Assembly: GCA_025201765.1 (NCBI GenBank)
Contig: MU623647.1
Location: 1 to 22,313, forward strand
Source: Daldinia sp. FL1419
Taxonomy: Eukaryota; Ascomycota; Sordariomycetes; Xylariales; Hypoxylaceae
DNA length: 22,313 bases
Direction of reading: 5' to 3'
A program made the position numbers and the translations under genes. The notes beneath the pieces are model-generated. The model did not search any database. It saw nothing but the letters and a program-made list of their open reading frames with translations, and was not told the DNA's origin. This document shows, in pieces, positions 1-10,700 of this stretch. Within the stretch, counting starts at the first letter, position 1. Every line of letters starts with the position of its first letter.

Positions 1-2237
1 TTATAAAATTTATAAAATTATTATAAATAAATTTTAAAATTTTAATTTAAAAATATTATAATTATAAATGGTTATTAAAATAATAAATAATATTATTAAT
101 TTAGATAACCTAATCCTTACTTTTCTAATCTTTAATACATATTTTAGAATTAATATAAATTTATTACCTACCCTTTTTTAAACTATAAGAGTATAAGTTG
201 TTCAAAAGGTAATAATTGAAATTAAAAAAATTAAGTTATAACAATCAATTAAAAACATTTTAAATATAAAAAATAATCCAAATATTTAAAAGATTTTATT
301 TATATTATTTCTGATAGGTAATAAAATTTTAATCTATTAAAAGAAGGGTGGTTGGAAAGGCCTTTATAAAATAATTACAATTATTAATAAAGATATGATT
401 GTTATTTTAAATATATTTAATAAAATATTTATATTTAGGAATCTTTATATTAAACCCTATATATAACCAAAAAAGGCATTTGTACCTATTAAATAATTAA
501 GGTTTAAATTATTTAAATCTAATTTTAATTTTAATAATTATAAATTCATTTTAAAAAAAGAGTTTATATATATTAATGATTTTTTTTATATAATTATGAT
601 ATATCTTTTTAATAAAGAATGGATTAATCTTATTTTAACCTTCTAATTATGAGTAAATAGAAAGATAATTATATTTAGAAAATTATATAAAGTATTAGAT
701 TTAAAAGAATTAAATACCTTATTTAAAGATGGTATTTTATAATTAGAGATGTATAACTTAGTAATATATTAAGATATTATGCTATTTAAATTATAAATAA
801 TTTATAAAATTAAGGATAAAAATATTTTTTTTTATATAAAAAATTAAGATTAATAATTTAAGGTTATAATAACCTTAATAAAGAATTTATTATAATTTAT
901 ACATTTATTATTCAAAAAGTTAATTAATATCTTATATTAATTTTAACATTATTCTTACATTAATAAAGGATAAAAATCATAATATAAAATATTATTATAA
1001 TATATACCTAATCCAAAATATCAATATAATAAACAATTTATATATACCTATTAATTAAATTAAAAAATAAATATTTTAAAGAAATGTTGTTACATATTGT
1101 AAAATTACTGTACAAATTTATTAAATCTGGTATATATTAATTTAAAATTTATTCTTAATATTATTAATATAAATTACATATAAAATTTTTAATATTTAAT
1201 CCCTATTTATTAATCACCAATTCAGAACCTTTTAAAATCACTAATTTATAAATAGATAATATCTTTAATATTAATATAATAAAATTCTTTATAATTAAAA
1301 ATAAAATATTTAATAAAATTGGTATTAAGGTATACCCTTAAAAATATTAAATAAAAAAATAAAAGATTTTAATAGTACTTATATTATAGTTTATAATAAC
1401 AATTATAAAATTTTAATTACTTAGAAAAATTAAATTAAAAAATTTAAACCATTAAATATCAAAACCATAAATATAATTAGTAAGTTTGTGGAGCAGAGGG
1501 TTTAAAAAGCTTACATTATTTCTATATATTAATCCGAAATAGTTTTCAATTATTTAACTACCACTTAACATTAAGAATTAGGAATTAAAGAAGTTAAAAC
1601 TTTAAACACTAAAATCACCTAATAAATGAATAATAAAATCTATAAATTTAAATATATTAAATTAAATTCTTAAAATTTCTATTTATATATCTTCATTAAT
1701 AATTTATTTATAAATAACAAAGATCTTAATTTACAAATTAAATATATCATTGTTTTAAACAATGAGAAATTAATGGATTAAAATAATAAAATTAAGATTA
1801 TTGGTAATGTAATCCACTAGTTATCTACCAAATGTAAACATATCATTTACAATGTACTTGCTAATAAGATATATGGTATGGTTTAAGGTTTTGATATAAG
1901 ATATATTATATATTATATTATTAATATTATATTAGAACATTTTTTATTCCTTAAAGTTCTTTTCATTTTCTGTACCAATTTATTCTTCTTATATTAATAT
2001 TTGGTATAAATAGGTATTATTAATAAAAAAAGGTTGATAATAAATTTTATAATTTTGAAATAATTATATAAAAATAGGGAAATAAATGATATTTATTGGA
2101 TTTATGGAATTTGTAATTTAATTAATGTTATGATAAAAGTTTCTTTTAATGAGGTTATGAGGATATTAGTAGAAGATAATTAAGTTAATTTGTGTTTAGA
2201 GGGTTGGGTAAAATAAGAAATTAATAATGATTTATAA
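1..2237 (+). pseudogene. Ty1/copia Pol remnant (reverse transcriptase to RNase H), RIP-degraded
   Basis: This is the 3' part of a copia polyprotein; the 5' part lies outside the window. In the RT, the family's Q-T-D-D active-site box appears at 1249-1260 as stop-I-D-N, explained by C-to-T and G-to-A changes. A conserved copia block reading V-E-Q-R followed by A-Y-I-I-S lies at about 1479-1530. RNase H begins near 1640 with F-I-N-N-L-F-I-N-N (normally an F-V-D-G-S-F-A-N-N type motif) and continues in frame 3 through Y-G-M-V-stop-G-F-D (about 1870), C-T-N-L (normally a C/Y-T-D-S motif, 1971) and K-R-L-I-I-N to V-E-D-N and E-G-W-V-K (about 2170-2213), ending at TAA 2235-2237. Frame 3 is kept from 1479 to the end; the RT box is in frame 1, so one indel lies between. 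In-frame stops are TAA/TAG where the family has Gln. The stop is 30 nt before the LTR, as expected for a copia 3' end. The region from 1 to about 1200 is assigned by position only. Confidence 0.85.
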
Positions 2238-2249
2238 TTTGTTGTTTAC

Positions 2250-2263
2250 AAAAAGAAGTAGAG
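2250..2263 (+). promoter_or_regulatory. Polypurine tract of the copia element
   Basis: A purine-only run, AAAAAGAAGTAGAG apart from one T, sits four bases before the start of LTR A, downstream of the pol stop. This is the place and composition of the plus-strand DNA primer of LTR retrotransposons. It supports reading 2268-2483 as the 3' LTR of the copia element. Confidence 0.65.
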
Positions 2264-2267
2264 TAAA

Positions 2268-2483
2268 TAATGGTTGTATGTTATTAGGTATTGTAAACCT
2301 TTGTAGTAAATAAAGGAGGTATTATATAATTAGTATATTGTATATATAAGGGTTTTAAATTTATTAAATTTAGAATAGATAGCTTTTTTTTTTAGGATTT
2401 ATGAATATATAGGTTTTATTGTATTATTTTATTTGTTATTTATTTTTGTTGTTATTTTTCTTATATGTACATTTAGCCCAACA
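2268..2483 (+). repeat. Copia 3' LTR (family A, copy 1), strongly RIP-mutated
   Basis: A 216-bp sequence with a full-length, gap-free partner at 7079-7294. It starts TAATGG (partner TGATGG, one G-to-A) and ends CCCAACA, giving the original TG...CA termini. A TATA-like string lies at about 2338-2350, which fits a + strand promoter in the LTR. Every difference I see from the partner is a transition. This copy has mostly lost C on the + strand, so it is almost C-free between about 2300 and 2460. No 5-bp target duplication can be judged, because the 5' end of the element is outside the window. Confidence 0.85.
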
Positions 2484-2489
2484 ATAATA

Positions 2490-2840
2490 TACCCTATAAC
2501 AAACCAGAAATTTAAATAAAATAAACAATATAAAGTAGTTATATCCTAAAAAAAGTATTAAAGTAATCAAATAGAAGAACTAATAGAAATAATTACTAAT
2601 AATAATAATACACTTAAAAAATTAAATAAATAATATATTTAATAAAAAAACAAATGTATAAACTATTATAAAAATCATAAGAAAATGTAATAATTCTATA
2701 GAGCTTCATTTAATCAGATAAGAAAACAACTCTTAAAGGCCTATTTATGTTTTAAAAAGTTTATAGAGACTTTAGAAAGGTTAATTCTAAGGAAATTAAT
2801 AGGGTTTTACAAGGTAACTTCAATTATATAATTATATTAA
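2490..2840 (-). repeat. LTR family B fragment, inverted
   Basis: The reverse complement matches the gypsy LTR at 15241-15791 from its distal part (ATACCC, then TATATCC near 2545) through the 'aagaaaacaactc' block (2720-2735) and 'ggcctatttatg' (2739) to 'ttatataattatatta'. It abuts the end of LTR A, so A and B insertions are stacked here. It is G-poor on the + strand, the opposite bias to the C-poor LTR A beside it. Ends are approximate. Confidence 0.7.
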
Positions 2841-2842
2841 AT

Positions 2843-3160
2843 AAAAACTGTAATAATTCCTATAAAATATGCCCTACACTTCAACTACCCCATAATAATC
2901 CAAAAACTATATAATTATAAAAAATATAAAATATCTATAACCTAAAGAAGATAATAAAATAATTGGATAAAAAAATTAATATTAAACAGAAACTCTAATA
3001 ACTTCTGTAGGATATGTGTTGTATTTTAATTAACTTATAATAAATTAAAGGTTATATGAGCTTAAGGATATAAGGTAATTATATCTTAAAGAATAAAATA
3101 AGCTGATTAGGTAGAGAAATAGATCTATATAATTACTTACTAATGGTAACATATTTTAGG
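2843..3160 (-). repeat. Two truncated LTR family B fragments, inverted
   Basis: Two partial copies of the LTR 3' portion follow one another. One runs from about 2843, with 'atatgccctacacttcaact' at 2868-2887. The other starts near 2984, with 'aggatatgtgttgta', then 'aaggatataaggtaattat' near 3063 and 'attacttactaatgg' near 3131. Both carry the complement of the block that ends the 3' LTR at 15791. They look like LTR debris from repeated insertion or rearrangement. Ends are approximate. Confidence 0.6.
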
Positions 3161-3164
3161 AGGA

Positions 3165-3617
3165 TATTGAATTGGTGTAATGTAAGTACATAATTATAAT
3201 ATGTAATAGGGATATATAATAAAAATATGCAGTACAGATACATAACAGGAATATATAATAAGAACTATTCTAAAGGACTTTAATAAATCCCTATAAAGTT
3301 TATATACATTCATTTGGATATATATAGGCTTTAGTAATTACTTTTCCTACCTGATCAATATAAGTCATAAATAGTTCTTTAGAAATTGTTTCCATATAGT
3401 TTTATATAGATAATATATATTCTTTTGGGCCTATAATCTCTTTATACGCGCTACCATTGCAGAGCAGTCACATATAGCAGTTCATTTATCTGATCGTTTT
3501 GATACTTTTGTTAGGATATAGTCACCTTATATCCTCGAATTCATATAACCTCTGGCTTACTATAGGTTAATTAAAGTATAAGGCATATCTTACAAGAGCT
3601 ATCAGAGTTCTTATTTA
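3165..3617 (+). repeat. LTR family B copy, forward
   Basis: It matches 16,660-17,037 best: 'attgaattggtgtaatgtaa' near 3167, 'cctgatcaatataag' near 3351, 'cgcgctaccattg' near 3448, 'ttaggatatagtcacctta' near 3511, 'taggttaattaaagtat' near 3563, and an end at 'gttcttattta' (3607-3617). Between 3205 and 3265 a short unit, 'atatataataa' preceded by AGGG/AGGA, occurs twice about 38 bp apart; other copies lack this expansion. It keeps more C and G than its neighbours, including a CpG-containing 'acgcgc', so it has been mutated less. Confidence 0.7.
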
Positions 3618-3634
3618 ATGTATATTTTGTATGA

Positions 3635-3815
3635 AGATTCTATAAAGGCAATCTTTAAAGAACTATATAGAACTTAGGTTAATCAGGTAAGAAAACAACT
3701 CCTGAAGATTTATTTATATCTAAAAGAGCTTATAAACCTTAGAGAAAATAATTAACAGGGTCCTTTAAGGTAATTTTTATTATATAATCACATTATTTTA
3801 ATTTATTGTATCTTA
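3635..3815 (-). repeat. LTR family B fragment, inverted
   Basis: It carries the complement of the LTR middle: 'ttctataaaggcaatcttta' (3639), 'aatcaggtaagaaaacaact' (3681) and a tail 'ttatataatcacatta' (3779). It faces the forward copy ending at 3617, so the two form a head-to-head inverted pair. The same block is repeated at 3920 and 17,190. Confidence 0.65.
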
Positions 3816-3919
3816 AAAGATATAATAAAATAATTAAATAAAAAAATTATTATAAATAATTATTTAATAATAATAATATATATAATGAAATTATAAATTA
3901 AAAGAATATATTATTTATA

Positions 3920-4221
3920 TAAAGTTTTATAAAAATGATCTTTAAAGAACTATATAAAACTTAAACTGATCAGGTAAGAAAATAACTATTAAAGATTTAT
4001 TTATATCTAAAAGAACATATGTAAACCTTATAAGGATATGGCCAATAAGGTCCTTTAAAGTAACTTCTATTATATAATTACATTACCCCAATTCAATATT
4101 AATTATTTATAAAAAATTTTATATAAGTTTTTAAAAGCAATAATATTATAATAGATTAAGTACTTATAAAAGACCTTATCTGAAAACTTAAGGATTATGT
4201 CAGCCCTTGGAGTGACCTCCA
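3920..4221 (-). repeat. LTR family B copy (subtype B1), inverted
   Basis: It aligns along its length with the inverted copy at 17,190-17,480: 'gatcaggtaagaaaataact' (3969), 'ttaccccaattcaatatt' (4083), and at the outer end 'aaggattatgtcagccctt' (4190) then 'ggagtgacctcca'. Read on the minus strand, the end at 4221 begins TGGAGGTCAC, a plausible TG-type LTR terminus shared with 17,480, where it reads TAGAGGTCAC. This 5' segment differs from that of the copies at 6959, 15,241 and 16,527, so family B has at least two 5' subtypes. Confidence 0.65.
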
Positions 4222-4440
4222 GTATAAGTAGAGAAAAAATGATTTTATTAAATATATTAACCCCTTAAATTAACCTTATAATTTTTAAATTTTAAATAAT
4301 TTTATATTTTTAATTTTTTTAATTTTTATTAATTTTTTTTATTTAATTAAGATATTAAAATATTTTTTTAAATTAAAAAATCTTGGATTTTAAAGGTTTT
4401 ATAAATTATTTATATTTTATTAACCAAATATATGAGTTTT
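4222..4440. other. AT-rich spacer, nothing recognised
   Basis: Almost entirely A and T, with long T runs near 4315-4345 and 4370. I see no reading frame, repeat copy or motif that I can name. Confidence 0.5.
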
Positions 4441-4447
4441 TTTTTGA

Positions 4448-4640
4448 TTGGCCAGCCTTATTAGCCTTTTCTAATTAATCAGCCTTGTAGTTAGCCATAT
4501 CTTAGTTGATCAGCCCAATTTTATCAGCCTTATACCCAATTATATCCCAATTGATCAAGCATATCCTAATTAATTGACCACTAGCTTTAATTTCATCAGC
4601 CTTTTTTTAATTAGTCAGCTTTATAAGCCTTTTACCCAGC
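4448..4640. repeat. Degenerate short tandem tract of GATCAGCC-like units
   Basis: About fifteen loosely spaced blocks of the type (T)CAGCC or (T)TAGCC, often preceded by AATT, GATC or TTAATTAA (for example 'ttgatcagccc' near 4507, 'catcagcc' near 4593). The + strand has C but few G, unlike the flanks. It resembles a decayed minisatellite. On the minus strand it would read as repeated GGCTGAT triplets, but no continuous frame is open. No copy is seen elsewhere in the window. Confidence 0.5.
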
Positions 4641-4689
4641 TAATCTTTAATTAATTAATTTTATACTTAGTTACATATTAAATTAAAAT

Positions 4690-4800
4690 ATTATTATTAT
4701 ATAATTAAAATTACCTTAACTTCTATAAAATAATTTCTTTTAAGGTTTTTATAAACTTTTTTAAATATAAATAGGCCTTCAAAAATTATTTTTTATTTAA
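4690..4800 (+). repeat. LTR family B fragment, forward
   Basis: 'acttctataaaa', then 'cttttaaggtttttataaac', 'ataaataggccttcaaaaat' and 'tattttttattt' follow the order of the block at 16,724-16,800 of the forward B LTR. Both ends are lost in AT-rich sequence. Confidence 0.55.
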
Positions 4801-4819
4801 TTAATATATTATTGCCTTA

Positions 4820-5010
4820 TAAAGTATCTTTATTAATTTAATAAATTAAATATAATTTAATAACTTAAGGATATACACTATATTTTCTAATAATATAGAA
4901 TAATGAATAATAATATAATTATAAAAATATTATATTGGATAATTAATAAAAATGTTAAAAGGTAAATTAAAGTTATTATTTATAAAATTATTATTTGGGA
5001 TTAATTTTAC
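4820..5010 (+). repeat. Direct repeat C, copy 1 (gypsy internal sequence)
   Basis: It matches 9268-9455 in the same orientation: 'attaaatataatttaataac' then 'ttaaggata', a diverged middle, 'aattaataaaaatgttaaaa', and 'attattatttggga' (4988 against 9437). Copy 2 lies inside the gypsy element, so this is probably a fragment of another copy of it. Differences are mostly transitions plus small gaps. Confidence 0.6.
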
Positions 5011-6958
5011 AATTAATTAATATTTAAATTATTAGATTTTCTTTTATTTTATTTTTAAATTTTATATATATAAAAATTAATTGATGATTAAATTATTATA
5101 TTTATTATATAATAATAATTTAAACCTAAGAAAATATTTTTTTTGTTAATTTTTAATTATTATATTTATTGATTGTTGGGGAGTTCTTTTTAGTTATATC
5201 CTTGTGAATAGGAGGTATATGATTAGTTTAAATGTGTAAGAATTTAAGTTTAGGAGTTTGAAGGTTGTATTTGGTTATAATATATAGATAATTATTGTAA
5301 TTATTTTTATTAAAAAGAATATAATAATTAAAGAATAGCCATATATTAACACGAATTTTAAAATTAAATAATTAAAAATATTTTTTATAAAATTTGTAAG
5401 GAATTTTATTTGGAAAGCCAAATATTTAAGTTATTAGATCTTTTATATAATAAAAATTAATTAAGATTTTAATTATATATTTATTAATAAAATTATTTTT
5501 ATAAATATTAATATATATAATAAATTATTTAATTAATAATTATAAAAAAATAATATTAAAATAATAAAAATAATAAAGATTATTTTTTTAAAAATTATTA
5601 TTAATAATTTTCCATTAGATATAATAATTAGTTATAGCGTTACCAAAGACCTTAAATTCCATCATACCAAATATTTAAACATTTTGATTAGTTAGGAATT
5701 ATTTACTTAAATTATTTCAAAAAAATATATAAAATGATAGAAATTAAGGAAAGAACCATTAATATAAATAATTAATTTCTAATATTTTTTTAATTCATTT
5801 ATATTGTTAACTAAATTAAATTGTATTGTAAGAACACAACCAAATAAAAAAATAATAATAAAAGATTAATTGTTTAATTCATTGCTATTATTATTATTTA
5901 TAATATTAATTAATAATATTATTGATGAAGAATTATTATTTAAAAATTTTGCATTAATTGGTTTAAATTGAGAAAATATGTTAAATAATACCTAATTAGA
6001 TACGATAAAATGTTTTGGGATAAATAAATTAAAAGAATAAAAAAAATAATCCTTGGAAGGTAAGAGAGAGAAGGTAAGAGAAAAGAAGGAAGAAAATTAT
6101 GGTATTAAATTATAATATTAAAATAAAAGATATTATTTATGATTAATATAATTAAATTGTTAAAAAACATTATTTAATATTTATATACAAATTCAAGCAT
6201 ATATACCACATAAAAAATCATAATTATAATTAATAAGCATTTACTAATTTAAAAAGTGATAATTATAAATTAAAATATAAAATAATATTAATTACCCTTT
6301 TTTAACATTAGTACTTTTTTTTCTTTATAATATAACTTTCTCTTTATCAAAACTTATATTCTACTTAATCAAGTAAATATAATTTATATAATACATATTT
6401 AATACTAATATCACTACAAATTACTAACTACTATTAATAATATTAAGTTAGCATTCAATCACCAATATGGTAAATTTATTAATTTTAAAAACTTTTATTA
6501 GTGATAACAACATAATTAGGTTATTATAAATGTTAATAGAAATTATTTATTCAATTAAATATGGCAAATTAGTTGAGTACAAAAACCTATTTCTTTGATT
6601 AGATATAACAACCAAAAAAATTAGAAGCTTTACACCTAAATTTGATTAATTAGTTAAGAATATAATAATATTATTAAAAATTAATATAAATTATTAGTAT
6701 AATAATTTATTATTAATGTTAGTACAAGCCTTACAATTATACATTAAGAAATAATAATTAAATAATTTATATATTATAACTTTTTAAGAGCTTATAATAT
6801 GTAATATATTTAATTAAGGAATCTTTTATAAGAAGGAATTAATTTGGATTTTAGGTTACAATTTGAAAAGAAGTTTTAATTTAATTATATTTAAGGTTAT
6901 ATAGTAAGATGCTTAAGTATTATTTTTATTAATATATATTAATTTATTTAATTTGAAG
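5011..6958. other. AT-rich stretch without recognisable genes
   Basis: Very AT-rich, with stops in every frame. 5160-5290 is G-containing but nearly C-free on the + strand ('gattgttggggagttc' and onward), while 6300-6460 is C-containing and G-poor, so strand-biased RIP probably acted here on unknown repeats. A palindromic 'attaattaataatatt' type block lies near 5908. I cannot assign any protein family. Confidence 0.4.
6055..6096 (+). repeat. Purine-only tract with an internal direct repeat
   Basis: About 40 bases are almost only A and G, with AAGGTAAGAGA occurring twice (6057 and 6071). It could be a low-complexity (GA)n relic or a polypurine tract of an otherwise lost element. I see no LTR-like start directly after it that matches families A or B. 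Confidence 0.45.
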
Positions 6959-7710
6959 TGTATATGATTAATAAAGATTTATGATTAGAATGACTTTTTT
7001 TTTGTAATTTATACATTAAAAAAATATTATTTATGAGTGATTAACTTAATTTATAAATAATTAAATCAACAAATTAATTGATGGTTGTATGCTACCAGGC
7101 ATTGTAGACCCCTGTAGCAAGCAAAGGAGGTATTACATAATTAACATATTGTATATATAAGGATTCTAAACCCGTCAAGCTCAGAATAAATAGCTCTCCT
7201 CTTTAGGACTTATGAATATATAAATCTTACTACATTGTTTTACTTGTTATTTGCTTTCGCTGTTATTTCTCTTATATGTACATTTAGCCCAACATTAATT
7301 ATTGAACTGGGGTAGTGTGATTATGTAATAGGTCCTACTTTGTAAAGACTTTATTAGCCTTTATGGAACTTACCTTTCTTAGGTTCTTATGGGTTTATAT
7401 GGATATAAATAAACTTCCAGGAATTATTTTCTTGTTTGATTAGATTAAGTTTATAAAAATTATCATATTTTCTTTATAAATTTTATAATAATTTATAAAT
7501 TTGTTTTTTTGTTAAATATATTATTTATTTAATTTTGTATGTGTTATTATTAATAAGTAATTACCTTTATTAGATCTTTTATTTAATTGTTTTAATATTT
7601 TTTTTAGGATATAATTACTTTGTATCCTTTGGTTTATATAGTTTTTGGTTTGATATGGGTTAGTTGAAGTATAGGGTATATTTTGTAGAAATTATTAGAG
7701 TTTTTGTTTA
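6959..7710 (+). repeat. Gypsy 5' LTR (family B), split by a solo LTR
   Basis: Left part about 6959-7078 ('ttaataaagattt', then a T run at 6996-7004) and right part 7295-7710 match the 3' LTR at 15241-15791. Removing the 216-bp insert and one copy of its 5-bp duplication leaves about 531 bp, against 551 bp for the 3' LTR. The end 'tttttgttta' (7701-7710) corresponds to 'gctcctgttca' in the 3' copy, so the CA terminus became TA. From about 7560 the + strand is nearly C-free, which is strand-biased C-to-T loss. Confidence 0.75.
7074..7299 (+). repeat. Solo copia LTR (family A, copy 2) with TTAAT target duplication
   Basis: LTR A spans 7079-7294 (216 bp, TGATGG...CCCAACA) and is flanked directly by TTAAT at 7074-7078 and 7295-7299, a 5-bp duplication as copia integrases make. 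Both sides continue as family B LTR. A lone LTR with duplication is normally left by LTR-LTR recombination. It keeps far more C and G than its surroundings and than copy 1. A TATA-like 'gtatatataa' is at 7151-7160, followed by 'aataaatag'. All differences from copy 1 that I see are transitions. Confidence 0.85.
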
Positions 7711-7711
7711 G

Positions 7712-7739
7712 TGGCGATTATTATGGGATTTGAACTTGT
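7712..7739 (+). promoter_or_regulatory. Primer binding site (complement of a tRNA 3' end)
   Basis: One base after the 5' LTR, TGG starts a segment that reads as the complement of a tRNA 3' end: TGG (CCA end), 8 bases for discriminator and acceptor strand, ATGGG, then ATTTGAA (complement of a T-loop TTCAAAT), then CTTGT. ATGGG pairs with CTTGT if the two inner T bases were C, that is with two C-to-T changes. A CCA-complement next to an LTR is the mark of a reverse-transcription primer site, and nuclear tRNA genes do not encode CCA. The tRNA species cannot be named from this alone. Confidence 0.7.
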
Positions 7740-10700
7740 AATTTTAATTTTAGGAGGATTATTATTATTTTGGTTAATTAGGATTGATAATTGTTTAATT
7801 AGTTTTGTTAAAAATTGTTATTAGGTTAATTAGAATAGATATTTGGTTTATAAGGATTAATATTTATAAGGATTAAAATATAATTAATATGATTAATATT
7901 TATTTAATTAGAATTATTATTATTTAATTAAGATAAAAATAACCTTAAAATTGAAAAAGTAAAATTGAGAAAATAAGGAGTAAAGGAAATTAATTTAATC
8001 TTGAAAATTTTTGAAATAATTTTAATACACCTAAATTTTATATAGTTGGTATTAAGAATAATTATTATATATAATAAAATAAAAAATATTTAATTAATTA
8101 ATATGTATATTATATAAGAATATATTATATAATATTTTGGAAGAAATAAAGATATTAAATATGGAATAATTGAAAAAGTTCAATATACCAAAAAAGGAAG
8201 TTATATAAAAATTTATAATATAATTAATAGGGATTAATAAGAAATTATTAGTTATTATTATAAAATAAGAATAAAATTATGGGGTTTAAATTATTTTTGG
8301 AATTTGTACCTTTTAAGGTAAAGCTAATAAAATAATTAAATATTAATATTAAAAAATTAATAATTATTATATAAGTTTATAAAAGTTATTGCAAAATTAA
8401 TAATTATATAATATATATAGAGAGTTATAGAGAAAGAAATATATATTATTTAGTTTTAGATTTTATATTTATTTTTCTAATTAGGTTATTTATATAGAAG
8501 AAATAAGGTTTATTTAAAATTATTATTATATTAAAATTAACTTACCTTTTAAAAATCTTTAAAATAAAATAATTGGAAATTAAAGTTACTATTGTTTATT
8601 TAAAGAATGAATTAAGCGCGATAAGGAAAAATAATTATATAAGATATAAATCTTCAAATTTCCTTCAAAATTTAAATAAAAAATAATTAAAATTATTATT
8701 ACTTTCCTATATATTTTTAAAATAATAGTTAGCTAAATAACTACCCAATATTTTATTTAATTAATTTAAATTAAATATAATAATATCTTTTAAAGTACCC
8801 CTTTTATTACCTTTTATAAATATTATATAATAAGATCTTTTTATTGTTAAACTTAATTTTATTAATTACTATAAAAGATTAGATATAGTTATAAATAGTA
8901 AGTTTAATTAAAAATAAATAATATTTTAATAATTAAAAAACCCTAAATAATTAAGGTTCCTTTATTAGTTTAATTTCCGTATTGTACCTAAATGTCTACC
9001 ACCAGTACATTTAATCTTTATAAATATATTTAAATTATTTAATATAGGGTTAGAAATACCTTTTATATAAATGATTAATATAATGCTAATTATTATATAA
9101 TAATAATAGTTATTTTTAACTATTATTAGAAATATATTAATAATTTTAATACCCACTACCTAAAGATTAGTAGTAACCCTTATTCTTATTATTAAAATAA
9201 ATGTTATTGATTAGGGTATAAACATTTATTTAACCATATTATATTAGTTTATCTTATTTGAGTTTAATAGATACTCTTATTATTTATTTAATAAATCAAA
9301 TATAACCTAATGATTTAAGGATGTATATTATATTTTTCAATATTATAAAGTAATTGATATTAATTTAATTATAAATTTACCTTATTAAATAATTAATAAA
9401 AATATTAAAAAATAGGTTGAGGTTGTTATTGATAATATTATTATTTGGGAAGAAATCCATAATTAATTAAAAATTAAATTTACCCCATATAATTTTAATA
9501 ATTTTAAGTTTTTTTAAAAAAAATTTAAAGAATTTGGGGATGGATTTATATTATTTAATATTATTACAATTATTAATTTAATTAAGGAATATATTAATAC
9601 TCTAAAAGAAGTTAAGAAAATTTATATTATAAATATCCATTCAAATTATTATATGTATGATATTATTAAAAGGATTAATTTAGTAATTATAAAGAAAATA
9701 TTTTTTAAAGAATAAATTTTAATTAAATAAATTAACAATTATATATTTACTTAGTTTTGTAATTTAATTAATAGGTAAATTAAAGAAAAGATTTATATAA
9801 AGAATTATTTCCAGAATAATAAATTAAAAATAAAATATATTAATATTTATGATAATGAACCTTTTTAATAACAATTTAATTAGTGCAGATGTTTTACTTT
9901 TAGTCCATATAAATAATCTAAAGTTATAATTAAAGATTCAAAGGATTTTAATAATAGTATGGATTAGATTATAAAAGAATTTAAAAAAATAAAACTTGGT
10001 ATATTAAAGATAAAAGGGATGTATTAAGAGTTTAAATTAATTAATTTTATATTAGGTTATCTAGGGTAGGGTTATAATTAAGGACCTTATAATGATATGT
10101 ATATCTTTAATATAAATATTAATATTATATAAATTAAGGTGCTTAATTTTTATAATTATAGGTTTAATATATTTAGGTTTATTTAATTAGATAATTTAAG
10201 TTATGATAATTATTTATATGGTATTTATTACTTTTATAAATTGAAAAATGATGATTTATTATTATATAATAATAGGTTTTACCTTATATTTAAATATATA
10301 AAAAAGGATGGTTTTATACACTACAACAAAAATAATTATTTATATATTATTAAAAGGTAAAATAATTAATTAAATAAATTATTAATTATAAAAATTTTTT
10401 ATATTATTATTGTAGATGTTAAAATAAAAGGTATTTTTATTAATTAGAATTTTTGTTATTATATTTATAATAAAAATCTTAATAATTAGGAAATCTTTAA
10501 AAAAACCTTTTATTATTTTAAAGATATTGTAATTAAAAGTAATTATTTAAAAAAGGTATTTAAAAATATTAAAAATATTTTTTTATTTAAGAAAAATATT
10601 TTAATAAATAATATTACATTTAAAAAAAAATTAAGAATGCTTAATTAGAATAAGTTTATTTGTAATTATAGGTGGGAGTTGAAGATTAATAAAGATAGTT

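Noticed and set aside
2268..7294. A single 5-kb element bounded by the two A LTRs
   Set aside because: The second copy has its own TTAAT duplication, copia pol lies upstream of the first copy, and no primer site or pol lies between them. They are a 3' LTR and a solo LTR.
7712..7745. Truncated tRNA gene
   Set aside because: The T-arm-like sequence includes the complement of CCA and sits one base after an LTR, which fits a primer binding site better. No D-arm or anticodon arm follows.
8965..9156. 63-codon minus-strand ORF in AT-rich DNA
   Set aside because: It is almost all Ile, Asn, Tyr, Lys and Leu, as any AT-rich open frame is, and lies inside the degraded gypsy interior.
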